Shown: positions 11,206 through 22,183 of the stretch, piece after piece
Numbering within the stretch: the first letter of the stretch is position 1
How the letters are laid out: every line of letters starts with the position of its first letter
Assembly (NCBI GenBank): GCA_022577435.1
Contig: JAKOON010000006.1
Location: forward strand, 17,282,501-17,346,500
Length of the DNA: 64,000 bases
Reading direction: 5' to 3'
Origin: Embiotoca jacksoni
Lineage: Eukaryota > Chordata > Actinopteri > Embiotocidae
Made by a program: the position numbers and the translations under genes
The notes under the pieces: model-generated
What the model was told of the DNA's origin: nothing
Database searches by the model: none
What the model saw: only the letters and a program-made list of their open reading frames with translations

Positions 11206-12536
11206 GGTGGGAGGGTGGGGCAGTGCAAGGACAGTGTTTTTGATACTTTTACTTTGTGCTATATGCACATCGAGACATTGATTGAAAAAACAAGAAAGAA
11301 AGATGCTGTTTGGCTGCTGTTACCAGATAAAAGCACTGCCTGCAACAATGATAAGTCTGAATATTCGGGCCTCGACAGGTGATCTTCTAGGCTGTGCTTA
11401 CTCAACATGCTGTACTGAGTTTCGCCTCAGACTGTTTGTATAAGGGTTTTTGTTGGATTGCGTTATTTAGTCTGTGCTAGTCGGTCTGCTCTGTACTGAG
11501 AGTCCCTTTTAAGTGCTTGTCAGTTGAACTTGACCAGTGGGTTGCACTCAAGGTATTAAAAGATCAATGTGGCTCCCACATGTAATAGAGAACAGGAACA
11601 CACCGACACAAGATGTAAGAACCATCTCAATCAGACAAACCTATAGAAATTTAAACAGACCATACATTTTTAATTTAACACCAAAGAAATTGGTCTTCGA
11701 AACCCACTCCACATCTGCAAATGAGTTGGTTCATCATCATCTCCAGGAACAATCCACTCCTGAGGGACTAGTTCTGCAATCTGAAATACCCGTTCCAGAG
11801 AGATGATTCAGTACATGGGAGACAACTGAAAGAGAGAAAGTGTCCCATATTTGGGAGAAGTAAGAGTTTGATCAATGAAATCAAATGCAGTGCTGAAGTC
11901 TGAAAGCATCTGCTATCCACATCCATTAATCATCAGTGAGTCATATTCACCAGTGCTGAAATAAATTGAAACTTGGTTGGCCTGATATTAAAGGCTGTAA
12001 AGTCTTGGAGCGGTGAGCAGGACCCTGAGTAAGTAAACGTTAAAATTTTAACTAGCCGATACCAGCTGAGCAGTTACTTTAATTACTTTTACACTTAAGT
12101 TTGTCTCTGGGTGTATCATCTGACAAAGAAAAAGAAGAAACACTAATCCCATTTCAGGCTAAATATACATTGTTTGTTTAACTTGATATCACTTACCGCT
12201 AGATTTATTTTGGTTCAGCCACACTTTTGAAAAACTTGAGGTTTATATGATTTCTAGCAACTAATTTACAGGGTGTGCAATCACTTTTACTGAAGTGGCC
12301 CGATATACATCTAAAAGAACCTATTATAATATGACAGAAAGTGTATCAATAAATATTCCAAAAACAAACTAACAAAAAGCCCCTCCAATGAAAATTACAT
12401 TTTTAACCTTATCAACATGTCTTTGCCATGTTTTTTTTAAACGTGCTCGATGATATATAAAGCAAACAGTCACTGCCATGACTCAGCGTTTATTGAACGA
12501 GTGACAGTGTCATTCTCAAAAACACAGATTCAGACA

Positions 12537-12905
12537 CTCCGGGTTTCATACATCACATTGGGGGGGGGGGGCGGGGCTTTCCATATTATTAAGCTGCAGG
12601 CGAGCTGCGGAGGGGTGGGTGGAGATGGAGGCGGGGATTATTTCCATATTCGTAGAGCTGCGTTTAATGAATATCGGCAGAGGTGTAGAGTTCAGGCTAT
12701 TTTCCACCGATTTCACCTGCGACGTGTTCTGTCTCTGACACGGCTGCCGGAGTGAATCGCCGTCATTAAAGTCAATGCTTCAAAGCCCTCCGGCTGCGCT
12801 GTGGTCCGTCTCACCAGCGTCCCAGAAGCGGCTCGCCGTGCTGCTTCGCTAAAGATAGGCAGCGAGTCTATTTTTGATGGAAGATGGAACAAAATGGAAC
12901 CCATC
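12537..12905. mobile_element. GC-rich repeat-like block, possible DNA transposon remnant
   Basis: This block is markedly richer in G+C than its flanks, begins with a G-run (12550-12561) and contains two near-repeats of gcggggcttt/ggcggggatt followed by ccatatt. CpG-rich text such as gaagcggctcgccgtgctgc recalls hAT-derived fish repeats. No termini or coding frame could be established, so the call is weak. Confidence 0.3.
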
Positions 12906-13928
12906 TTCAGTGGGATATGCGGGTTAAATCTAAGCCACTTTGAGGGGAATTTTCTTTTTTTGTGTAATTTTGATGAAAAGAAATTTGTTTTTAGAAATCA
13001 ATGCCAGGAGAGGGACTTCAAGAATAAAGTTCTTTGTTAGAGCTATTTAATACCATCAACAGAAGGACTGCTGTTGGAATTTATGAAAAACTTTGAGAAG
13101 CAATGACAATAAATCAAAGCAATGTAATGTTAATGATCTCTAAGCTAATGTATTCTAGAGATGTCACTTGTTCAGAATGACAGTTGCTTGTATTTCACAA
13201 ACAGACTTTCATCTTAATTGCTTTTTGTCATTCAATCTGTTTCATTTCGGTGGTTTTTGTTTGAGTCATGACTCTCTAACCTCTCTAACCTAAAGCTAAT
13301 TGCAATTATAACAGTAAGCTTGTAGATGCCTACGTTCTCTTCATTGTTGTTAATGAAATGCAGCCATAGCAATGTTCAAATGTGTTTTGTAATTTTATTT
13401 AGCAGTATTTTCATCATGATATTCTGATATATTTTCTTAGATTACTGTGTATACAGCTGAACTCTGACTTTTAAGCAGGCCTTGATAAAATGCATCCGGA
13501 TGACAGTTTTAACTGATGATTACAGAGCTCGATGTTATCTTAGTAGGTCAGCTGCAAAATTTAATGCAGGTGAGAATTAAATTGTTGTTTAGAATGCACC
13601 AAAACATTGAACTGCACTTTTATGATAAGACACAGTGCTGTATTTGTGCTGTCACACATAAATACATCCAAAATAATGATTTTTCTTTTTTTTTTTTTTT
13701 TTTTTTTTTTGATGTTGTCTATCCAAAACAAAATTTCATTTTATACCAAAACCCATTTCCTTTCCCAACATTTAGAGTAACAGACTAAAGCTCCTTCATG
13801 CTGAGTAGAGCTGACTGCTCTGATATACAAACTGTCATCATTCATTTCCTGCCTCATTGACAAATAAACTGATGGATTTAATATGGTGTAATTGCCTTCT
13901 GTCATTCTTTTCCTTTTTTTCCCCTAAT

Positions 13929-14026
13929 TCTCCTCTCCTCTCCTCTCCTTTCCTCTCCTCTCCTCTCCTCTCCTCTCCTCTCCTCTCCTCTCCTCTCCTC
14001 TCCTCTCTTCTCCTCTCCTCTCCTCT
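13929..14026. repeat. (TCCTC)n pentanucleotide array
   Basis: About 19 units of tcctc with two single-base changes. It is a pure pyrimidine strand of about 100 nt ending 106 nt upstream of the Ig3 acceptor at 14132. Confidence 0.95.
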
Positions 14027-14132
14027 GTAACATGTTTGTGTTTAACTCTTTTGATCATATTTATTGTCATTGAAACATTGAACTAGTAAAGGTCAGTTAA
14101 AGGTCAATGGTCTCCTCTCCTCCCCTCTCCAG

Positions 14133-14308
14133 ACCAGTGGATGGCCTTGTGGTGTCATGGAAACGTGATGGGCGCCGGCTGGCCAGTGGGCGTCGGCTCG
14201 TTATTCCTGCCCCTACCTCTTCTGACACAGGGTTGTATGTTTGTGAAGCATCGCTTAGCAACAGCACTGCCAAACCTGTGGAGGCAAGAGCACACCTCAC
14301 TGTAATGG
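14133..14308 (+). CDS. sdk1: sdk1 exon: second half of Ig3
   Basis: The acceptor is cccctctccag and the donor is g|gtaaga. It enters in phase 2, completing the Arg codon of IANAR, and leaves in phase 1. Key residues are the core Trp in VVSWKRDG and the second disulfide Cys in SDTGLYVCEAS, the usual Asp-x-Gly-x-Tyr-x-Cys Ig motif. LSNSTAK holds a potential N-glycosylation site. The domain ends RAHLTVM. Residues are about 35-93. A CA array begins 16 nt after the donor. Confidence 0.92.
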
Positions 14309-14323
14309 GTAAGAAAAAGGCTG

Positions 14324-14389
<66 letters not shown>

Positions 14390-17269
14390 CGTGCTTCCAT
14401 CACTCCAGAAGGCAGAACATTAACTTACATTTATTTCTCTTGGACTTGTTCTAAACTAACTGTTACTACTGCTTACTGAACCTTAACCTTACCCTCATCT
14501 TAAACCAAGTCCTCCCCCAATACAATTGAATGATTTATGTCACGTGAACTTTCTGTCCCCAAAAGGGCCCATTTAGTGTGTCAACAGATTTATATCCCCC
14601 CCACCATGAGTAATACGAATACACACACACACACACACACACACACTGCTAATAATCCATATTTGTTGGCTCACTAATGCCCTCAGCATGTGATTAATTT
14701 CTGTTTTAACCTCGCTCTTGTCATTTCTTGTACAGTTTTTGCTCCGGGCACTATTTCATCCTGTTTATTTCTCCATTTATTCTTCCTTTTCTCCTGGAAG
14801 CGCATCTGTGAACACCCCAGGCAGTGACTGTCAACTACAGGACTACTCGAGCTGAATCCGTTGTCCACACTCACCGATAAAATGCGCATTGTAGTCACGA
14901 GCAGCTGTTGCTTTCTCGTACACATATATTTGCCTATGTGCGCTCACAAATACTCCAATGTGCGTACCTCATGCTTACACACAATCACGAAATGGCACCA
15001 GAGACACATGCCTGTTTGCCTGGCAGCTAAATTAGTTTTCTTCCCTGGAGTCACCAAATCAATAAGAGAACATTGAAAGCACTCAAAACAGGAGCGCTCT
15101 CATCACAATCCACTCCTGTCCTCAATGTGTATACGTAAATAGAAAACAACATACACCCAAGCAGGGAGCATGTGATTGATGAAGCGAAACTTTTCTCCCC
15201 CAGTTCGTCAGCGTCTTTTTGATCTGCTGTGATTGTTGGAGCGAGGGGGCGCCTAAGCAGAGAGGGCCGACTACCCACGCCTTCAGAATACTTACTAGTC
15301 AGAAAGGACTGGCCTGAATATTTATACCCCACTCATTCTCGTTCTGTGCCGCCCCCCCCCCCCCACACACACACACACACACACCACTATCTGCCACCAA
15401 TTTTTCCACCCTTTGATTGCCGCTTTCTTTCTGTCTTGCTGCCACAATCTCTCTCTCTGTCTCTCTCTCTCTCTCGCTGTTATCCTCCTTCATTAGGCCA
15501 GCATGACTGTTAAGGCCAGCCTGACAGGGACAAAGTCATGCATTCCTATGTAACAGAGGGGTAGAGACTGATGAATACATTGGTACTGATCCTCTCTTTC
15601 TGCTATGGGCTCAGCAGACCTTGATGCAATAAAAGGGATTCCTAAACAGAATAGTGTATGTGTCTGTGTGAAAGCAGGAGACAGCCTCAAAGGTATTCAT
15701 TATTCAATTTCATTTCTCTTCTACCCCAAATCCACTAATCGGAATATGTATGACACTGCATCCCGGTGTTGTATACAGCACTGGTGCAAACAACAATGTG
15801 TCTGTTGTTGCGCTCCATCGTTGTTTTGCAGGCAGACAGCAGGGAATCCACAGCAGCTCAAAGCCTCAAACCCAGCCACCCAAACACTCTAAAATAGGTT
15901 TTGTTGTGTTTCGGCATCTGGGTTCTTGAACTCACCTGACTGAAGGGGATTAATGCATCTGTGTTATCAGTGTCACGCCACGCGGCTGTTATTCATCTCT
16001 TGTTTTCGTGTTCTCTCCTCACTGCAACGCTTCCTTCGTTCTCTTGACAAAAATCACGCCAAATTGCACCATGCACAGTACAGATAGGAGAAGCACTCAT
16101 GTGTGGGTTTAAAAGTTCCCAGAAAGTCGTAAAGAACTTCAGAGCTAATGTAGTCAAGTAGAATAAATGAAGCACCATCATCGGAGTCTACTGGCTGTTT
16201 GTAGACACATAACACTCTGATCAAACTCTCTGCTTGTCTTTTTTTGTTTTTTGCTTCCTCGGTTTACCCCGGCAATGTGTGAAGGAACAAAAATAACAAG
16301 AAATAATACGGGAGGGAAAGGGTTTTTCTTTCCAAGCTTAAAATGACAGCACAGTGTCAAAAACATTGTTGTTTGTATGTTATTTCTGTAAGTGTGGAAC
16401 CCTGGGAAAAAAAAGCCCAGGAACGAAGCCTCGTTTTTAGATATCTTTCTCCTCATTCAATGATAATTATTGTAGCAGCCAGAATACACATTCATTATTT
16501 AGTTTATACTCTGGACATTTAATTTTCTTCAAAGTCATTTTTTGTGTGTTCTACTGTGTGGAGCCATTTTCCCTGAGATGTCAGACGGAAAATGAATTAG
16601 ACAGCCTGTCTGCCTTCTTCCTGGGCTTGCTGTGTCAATATCTTACACCAAAAATTAACAAGTGTTTGTAAAGAAATGGAGTGTAGGCAGCTGCCAGTAT
16701 GTTTTTATAGCATGTAGCATTGTAATAATACACAACTCGACATCTATTCACATTCCATTGTTTCTCTGTCATTGCTGCTTTCAGCATTTAGAGCAAAAGT
16801 TTTGAAGATGTTTAGAAGGAGCCCTTATTGGCTGTGAAAGGGAGCAGTTTAAAAAAAAGGATAGATTCCCTCTGGATACTCAGAGAATGTGTTTTTCTCT
16901 GATTGTGTGTAGAAGTCATTTCACAGGGTACATATACAGACATCCTGCCTTGCGATGGCACTCGAGATACTCGGGGCTATGAAGGGGAAGTGCTTTTATT
17001 CTGCCGTGGTGACTTCTCCACTCCAAGCTTCTTCTCTATTAAAGAATAAATACTTGGAGAAGCAAGTCCAAATTTAAGTTTGTCTTTTCAGCTATTCGAA
17101 GCCTTAAGTTTTTTAGGCCTTGTTGAAAGGGCTTATCAATGGTATATGTCTGTAGCCTTGCTGTTAGTGTTTGTTGTTCACTTTGAAATATTATTTTATC
17201 TCCATATTGATGCAGAATGTGCTATATATTTAAATGCTTTACACATGTCCTGATGTGTTTTCTCTGCAG
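14309..17269. other. Intron between Ig3 and Ig4
   Basis: CA arrays at 14325 and 14624, a C-run joined to a CA array (15351-15382) and a CT-rich stretch (15448-15476). The remainder is unremarkable AT-rich sequence without an exon. Confidence 0.75.
14325..14388. repeat. (CA)n microsatellite close to a donor site
   Basis: About 32 CA units starting 16 nt downstream of the donor at 14309. Confidence 0.97.
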
Positions 17270-17353
17270 AACCACCCTCTCTGACTGCTCAACCCAAAAG
17301 GAAAGTCCTTGCTGATCTCGACAGGAATGTAGATATCCCCTGCCTGGCTACAG
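17270..17353 (+). CDS. sdk1: sdk1 exon: first part of Ig4
   Basis: The acceptor is gttttctctgcag and the donor is g|gtacac. Phase 1 on both sides, 84 nt, so skipping would keep the frame but remove the first disulfide Cys. It reads EPPSLTAQPKRKVLADLD, then RNVDIPCLATG. VDIPC carries the B-strand cysteine. Residues are about 94-121. The PPSLTA-type start and VDI-C pattern match what I recall of SDK1 Ig4. Confidence 0.9.
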
Positions 17354-18029
17354 GTACACTGTCTGTGTGTGTGTTCGTTTGTGTATATACATGTGCAGTG
17401 TTTCCCCGCCCCCCTGAAAGCAACAAAATACAAACATTCTCATAGAGCTGCAGTTACATCCAGTAACTACTATTAATTTACTTAATCCTGTGCACCCGTT
17501 TCATTTCAGCTCTGTGAGAGTCGCTCATGTATTTTCTGTAACTATAAGTCTCACTAATTTGTCTGTTTCTTTGCTCTGCTGCGTGTCTGTCTCATGAAGG
17601 GCGGGGTTGTGATTCATTCACACAGACATGCAGCTCAGCAGACCAGAGGATGGACACACGTGACTGTTCAAAAAAAAGCACAATAAAAGCCAACAATTAA
17701 GCAATTAATGGACAAACCTCGACCTCAAGTAATGTAGTCCCCCCGTCCTTCCCCTCCCTCCCCCGCAAAATCATCGCGACCGCCCCTCCAATGGTAGTAT
17801 GCCTAAATTCGACATGTTGTCTGACTATTTTTAACTGCTAAAGTTTTTATTCCTGTTTGTAATGACCTGACTGGAAACTGGGGCAGAAAGACAGTCGCCA
17901 GATACAGTGTTTCTTTAATGTTGGAAAAAACACGACCAGGTCTAAATCCTGTGTATTGCTGGACCTTTCGAGGGCTTTTCAATAGACACGAGAGCTTTTC
18001 GTTTAATTTGGCTGAAGAAGTGGCATCAG

Positions 18030-18525
18030 TGCTGCTGTTTCTATACCAGACTGTAGTGGTGAAGAGGGAGCTGAGCCATTAGAAAAAGCGCTCTATTTAC
18101 TGGCAGGTCAACATCACTACCCTCACCTGTGTTCATGAAATCACCAAAATAAATAAGTTCATGGATACAAGTGGCTGAAGGAGGTTTTCGTTGGATTGCG
18201 GGCGTCTCTTTCTGTGACAGGGTGAGGAGTTCAGCCATCCAGGAGGGATTCAGAGTAGAGCCAGTAGAGACTCCTGAGCATTGAGAGAAGCCAGTTGAGG
18301 TGGTTCGGGCATCTGATTGGGACGCCCCCTAACCACATTGTAAGTCTACTCGGCATAGCCAAGTGAGACTAGACCCCGAGGTTGGCCCAAGACCCACTGG
18401 AGAGATTAAGCTATATCTCCCAGTTGGCCCAGGAATCGCTCGGGTTCCCCTAGGCTGAGCTGGGAACAGGCACGTCTGGGCTTTCTTCTTTCCCTATTGT
18501 CGCAGCAACCCTAATTATACTAAGT
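18030..18525 (+). mobile_element. Degenerate non-LTR retrotransposon fragment (RT C-terminal end)
   Basis: One frame still reads SQLRWFGHLIGTPP, close to the LRWFGHLIRMPP phrase typical of the C-terminal part of a common fish LINE ORF. Upstream, gtgaagagggagctgagcc and ctaccctcacctgtgttcat, and downstream, agacccactggagaga and gaatcgctcggg, fit the same element. Stops and frameshifts interrupt it throughout, so it is dead. The LINE clade is left open. Confidence 0.75.
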
Positions 18526-18997
18526 AGTTAAGAAGATGAGCTGAAATGAGCTTTCCATTTGAAACAGTTACAGGAAGTCGTGGTATTTGGCCGACCAGTG
18601 ATGGAACTTGAATCGTTCACTCACTCAGTGATAGATATGTGCGTTTATAGGGCAGGCCCAGCTGTTGCAGCCCAGCCAAAAAGAAAAAAATACAACAGAA
18701 ACAAACTTTTAACAGAATAAAATTAGGAAACATGTGGCTTTAACGTATACTAAAGATTCCATTGAAAATTAGAGTAAATGTAATTCTCTCAACTTTTGTC
18801 AACCACGGGACTTGAGGCTGCTCTTCAATTGGTTGTTTCAGATTTTCCAGACCCTCCCTCTTTTATTGGCAGCAAATCGGTCTTTCAGGTTCACCTCACA
18901 TCTGCCATGACGTAATTACACGGTTACTCCTGCTTCTTTGTTATCTGACCGGCAGTGGAACGGCAACTTTTAAGTGCAACTGCGGAAAATGTGGTTA

Positions 18998-19390
18998 TTT
19001 CTAGGGATGAGACGAGTACTCGGCTGAAACTAGTATCCGGTACCGATAATGTGCTTTTAACGAGCACGAGTATCATCCGAGTAAATGTGTCATTATCCGT
19101 GTTGATGAAGGGTTCGAACAGACACTCGCTGTGTGCACACATCGGGGCCAGCTACACACAAAGCCCCGCTTCACTGCTGCAGCTTGAGACAGACACACAC
19201 TCCGTCAAGTGTCCATCGTCCACAGGAATTAACAACAATTTGTGACTCTTCTGGTTAATTTTCAACCCTGAAAGGAATTCAAACTTTTCTCAAAAACACC
19301 ATGACCCAGGAGAGGCTGAATGCAGTGGCCATGCTGTCAGTGGAAAAGAAGCTGGTGACTGAGATGACTGACTTTAACCAGAGTCTGTGA
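18998..19390 (+). mobile_element. Internally deleted hAT transposon remnant
   Basis: The left end, tagggatgagacgagtactc, looks like a hAT terminal region. At 19301-19390 a short frame ending in TGA reads MTQERLNAVAMLSVEKK, close to the C-terminal hAT dimerisation motif (ERLNALAMLSIE...) of TTF-type hAT transposases. The bulk of the transposase between them is missing. The right terminus was not located. It is intronic and on the same strand as the gene. Confidence 0.65.
19301..19390 (+). pseudogene. hAT transposase C-terminal fragment
   Basis: Thirty codons including stop; the pattern QERLNAVAMLSVEKKLV with a downstream DFNQ matches the hAT family C-terminal dimerisation tail. There is no upstream coding continuation, so this is a relic. 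The ATG at 19301 is just an internal methionine or chance. Confidence 0.65.
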
Positions 19391-20022
19391 GAAACCTGCA
19401 GGCCAGAAGGAGAGGAGTGCAAAATGTATCTTCAAGTAGTGCTACTGGCAAGTGTTTTGGCAACATTAGTGTGTTGTGTTGTTTTTGGATTTAATTTCTG
19501 GGCTTTGCTGAAGTCAGTTTGTTTGGCCCCCCCCCCCCCAAATTTTTATTTACCAGCCGCCACTGAGTTCAAGTATCAAAAGGTGTGTGGGTGGGGAGTG
19601 TGTTTCACATGAAATTCAACAGTCCAACAGCTGCATAGTTTACAGTAAATAATGTTAAAGCCTACACTCTGCTCTTGTTTGTCACCATCATAGAGCTCAG
19701 GCCTCCTCATATGACAACTTTTACATCTCAAATGTGGAGTCACTTTCCAGACAGTTTGTGCTGTTCAGGTTATGTCAAGGTGACTCTGTCCAAATCACAT
19801 AATGTGAGGGGGTTTGAAATCATTCAATATCTGTGTGCTTTACTCTGAAGGCTTCATGAACTGTGACACTGTATTTTTGGCAGTACGAGCACATTGATAT
19901 GCCGAGACCAAGCCTAAAAATTGCACTTGTTCACGACTCTTGTCTTTAAATGGATTACATGACAAACACTTATATGAGCAGGGCTGGACAGAGCTCTAAA
20001 ACTGCAGCAGACTCCCCCCACG

Positions 20023-20126
<104 letters not shown>

Positions 20127-20360
20127 GAGTTTATGTTCCTCCTCAGTAATCTGATACAGTGGCAGTGTAATTAAATAGCAGAGGCCTGAGGGTATGGCGC
20201 GAGGGATGGAGGCTCGGAGGAGGTATGAGGGAGGGAGGAAAGACAGAGTGCAGAGTGAGGGAGACAAGGAGGGGGTGAAAAATACTTCACACATGTCTGT
20301 GAAAGCTCGACACCAACAGATTGAGAAAAAGTGTGGAATTCATCTCTCTATCTTAAACAG

Positions 20361-20441
<81 letters not shown>
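20361..20441. repeat. (CA)n microsatellite
   Basis: About 40 uninterrupted CA units. Confidence 0.97.
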
Positions 20442-20445
<4 letters not shown>

Positions 20446-20839
20446 TGAAGGGTTGAGGCTGTAATTGCAGGAGCCCCCTGCCTGTCATATCGGCCACATT
20501 CGTCAGACAGGTGGGTGCCGATGAGGTAGCTGTTCGATGTGCTTTTCTTGGCCACATCTTTTATTCAGAATGTTTTTTGGCCCCTTAGGCCACCCTTACC
20601 CTACCACCCACACCCTCCAATCAATATATTATTAGCAGTCATTATGCCCACATGCATATTTATAGAGAGGGATTGGATAACAGTGAGGATTGGAGAAAGT
20701 GCGTGTTGCTGTTTTAGCTGGAGTTGGAGCAGTTTGCTGAGCGATGAGGTCAGCAGGCTTGTTATTAAGGAAACTGAAAATGTTTCTCCTCCTGTGTGTT
20801 CGTTTTTTTTTTTTTTTCCGTGCACATGCACACATGTAG

Positions 20840-21034
20840 GCGTGCCCCAGCCCAGGATAGAGTGGTATAAGGATGCCATACCTCTTTCCAAACTGGCCAA
20901 CCCTCGCTACAAGGTCACCACAGCAACCGGGCTGACGGTGCGCAGGGTGCAGCCGGGAGACGGAGGAATATTCCAGTGCTTCGCTCGCAGCGCCGCCGGA
21001 GAGACTCAAGCACACACACAACTCCTTGTCTCCA
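20840..21034 (+). CDS. sdk1: sdk1 exon: rest of Ig4
   Basis: The acceptor is cacacatgtag, preceded by a T-run at 20807-20818; the donor is a|gtgagt. Phase 1 to phase 1, 195 nt. It reads GVPQPRIEWYKDAI, PLSKLANPRYKV, TGLTVRRVQPGDGG and IFQCFARSAAGE. It contains the core Trp (IEWYKD) and the second Cys (IFQC). DAI...NPRYKV is the phrase that points to SDK1 rather than SDK2. Residues are about 121-186. A larger open frame runs on both sides (20539-21300), but only this part is exon. Confidence 0.93.
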
Positions 21035-21744
21035 GTGAGTTTGTCCGACACATACCAATTAGAAAACAAGCTTGTATGTACACACCTCCATCAGACTTGC
21101 TTCTTTTGGATGACTTCTCACTCTTTCTATGCAAGTTTAAATCGAATTGTTTTTCTGTCCACCAACTAATCAGCCAATCATTTCAGCTGCATTGTTCTCC
21201 TTGCTCCACTTCTTCCTCTGCATTTGGCCTCACCACACATAATAATGTAGCAAGTAATAACCTTTGCTCTAAAAATCACGTGCCCTTTGTGCTAATTTGA
21301 ATAAAGCTGTGTTGGTGGTTTTACCAAGTATTTTCTACCTGAAAGAAAATTCTTTTTTCTTCTAACATGAAGTGACAGTCAGTGTCAGTTGAGCACTCTA
21401 CCGTGACTCGATGGTGTGCAGTGCATGTCAGCTGGGAAAGTTTGCACATCCAGTTATATTTGTCTCTGTAGAATTACACTCTGTTTAGTGAGCATTTGAT
21501 TATAATTAAAAGTCCTCATGGAGCCTCCACACCAGCTCCGTCCACATTTATGCACACACACGCAGCACCATGTAGTGAATAAAGCCCCCATTGATCAGAG
21601 GAGGCATTTGTGTTTAGATCAACACTCTCCTCCTTTCCTGTTTCCATACGTTTTTTTAAATTTTTTTTCACTTCATCCACCAGTCTCTTCGTAGCAGTCG
21701 TCCCTGTGTCTTCTTTCCTCTCATGCTTTCTCCCTGTGTTTTAG
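21035..21744. other. Intron between Ig4 and Ig5
   Basis: About 710 bp, pyrimidine-rich toward its 3' end. No repeat element or extra exon seen. Confidence 0.8.
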
Positions 21745-21861
21745 GTGTGGCCCCCACATTCACGTCACCCCCCTCTGACCAAACAGTAACTGATGGAAAA
21801 ACCGCCTTGTTTACCTGCCAGACGAGCGGAGCTCCAAAACCTGCCATTACCTGGAGGAAAG
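21745..21861 (+). CDS. sdk1: sdk1 exon: first half of Ig5
   Basis: The acceptor is cctgtgttttag and the donor is g|gtaaca. Phase 1 to phase 1, 117 nt. It reads SVAPTFTSPPSDQTVTDG, KTALFTCQTSGAPKPA and ITWRKG. It contains the first disulfide Cys (LFTCQTSG) and the core Trp (ITWRKG), the classic I-set arrangement with a GxPxPxxxW turn. Residues are about 187-225. A CA array starts 9 nt after the donor. Confidence 0.93.
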
Positions 21862-21868
21862 GTAACAG

Positions 21869-21870
<2 letters not shown>

Positions 21871-21904
<34 letters not shown>
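21871..21904. repeat. (CA)n microsatellite 9 nt from a donor
   Basis: About 17 AC units inside the 154-nt intron between the two Ig5 exons. Confidence 0.96.
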
Positions 21905-21906
<2 letters not shown>

Positions 21907-22015
21907 AGCAAGCACAACAAGACACAGACATAATGTGATTGTAATTAAAATGTCTTTAATGACTTTATTACTTTCCTTCAACTCAAAGATAATTTGTGAT
22001 TTTCCATCTCTCTAG

Positions 22016-22183
22016 GACTGCAGGTCTTAGCCAGCGGCTCAGTTCAGGTTGCCAGGTTCACGCTGTTGCAGTCAGGTGGTCTGCAGATTCAACCAGTCAG
22101 CTTTCAGGATGCAGGAGATTACACCTGCATCGCCTCCAACTCCGAGGGAACAATTAACACCACAGTTACACTCACCGTCTGGA
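22016..22183 (+). CDS. sdk1: sdk1 exon: second half of Ig5
   Basis: The acceptor is ccatctctctag and the donor is a|gtaaga. Phase 1 to phase 1, 168 nt. It reads LQVLASGSVQVARFTLLQ, GGLQIQPVSFQDAGDYTC and IASNSEGTINTTVTLTVW. It has the Asp-x-Gly-x-Tyr-x-Cys motif (DAGDYTC) and one potential N-glycosylation site (NTT). Residues are about 226-281. The intron before it is only 154 nt. Confidence 0.93.

Larger units (their letters stand above)
10378..14132. other. Intron within Ig3
   Basis: CA/GT arrays at 10405, 10600 and 11131, a GC-rich repeat-like block (12537-12905), a T-run (13681-13710) and a TCCTC array close to the next acceptor. No other exon found. Confidence 0.75.

Noticed and set aside
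20539..21300. 253-codon open frame as a single-exon gene
   Set aside because: Only 20840-21034 is meaningful. It is bounded by AG and GTGAGT and encodes the second part of Ig4; the flanks are intron that happens to stay open.
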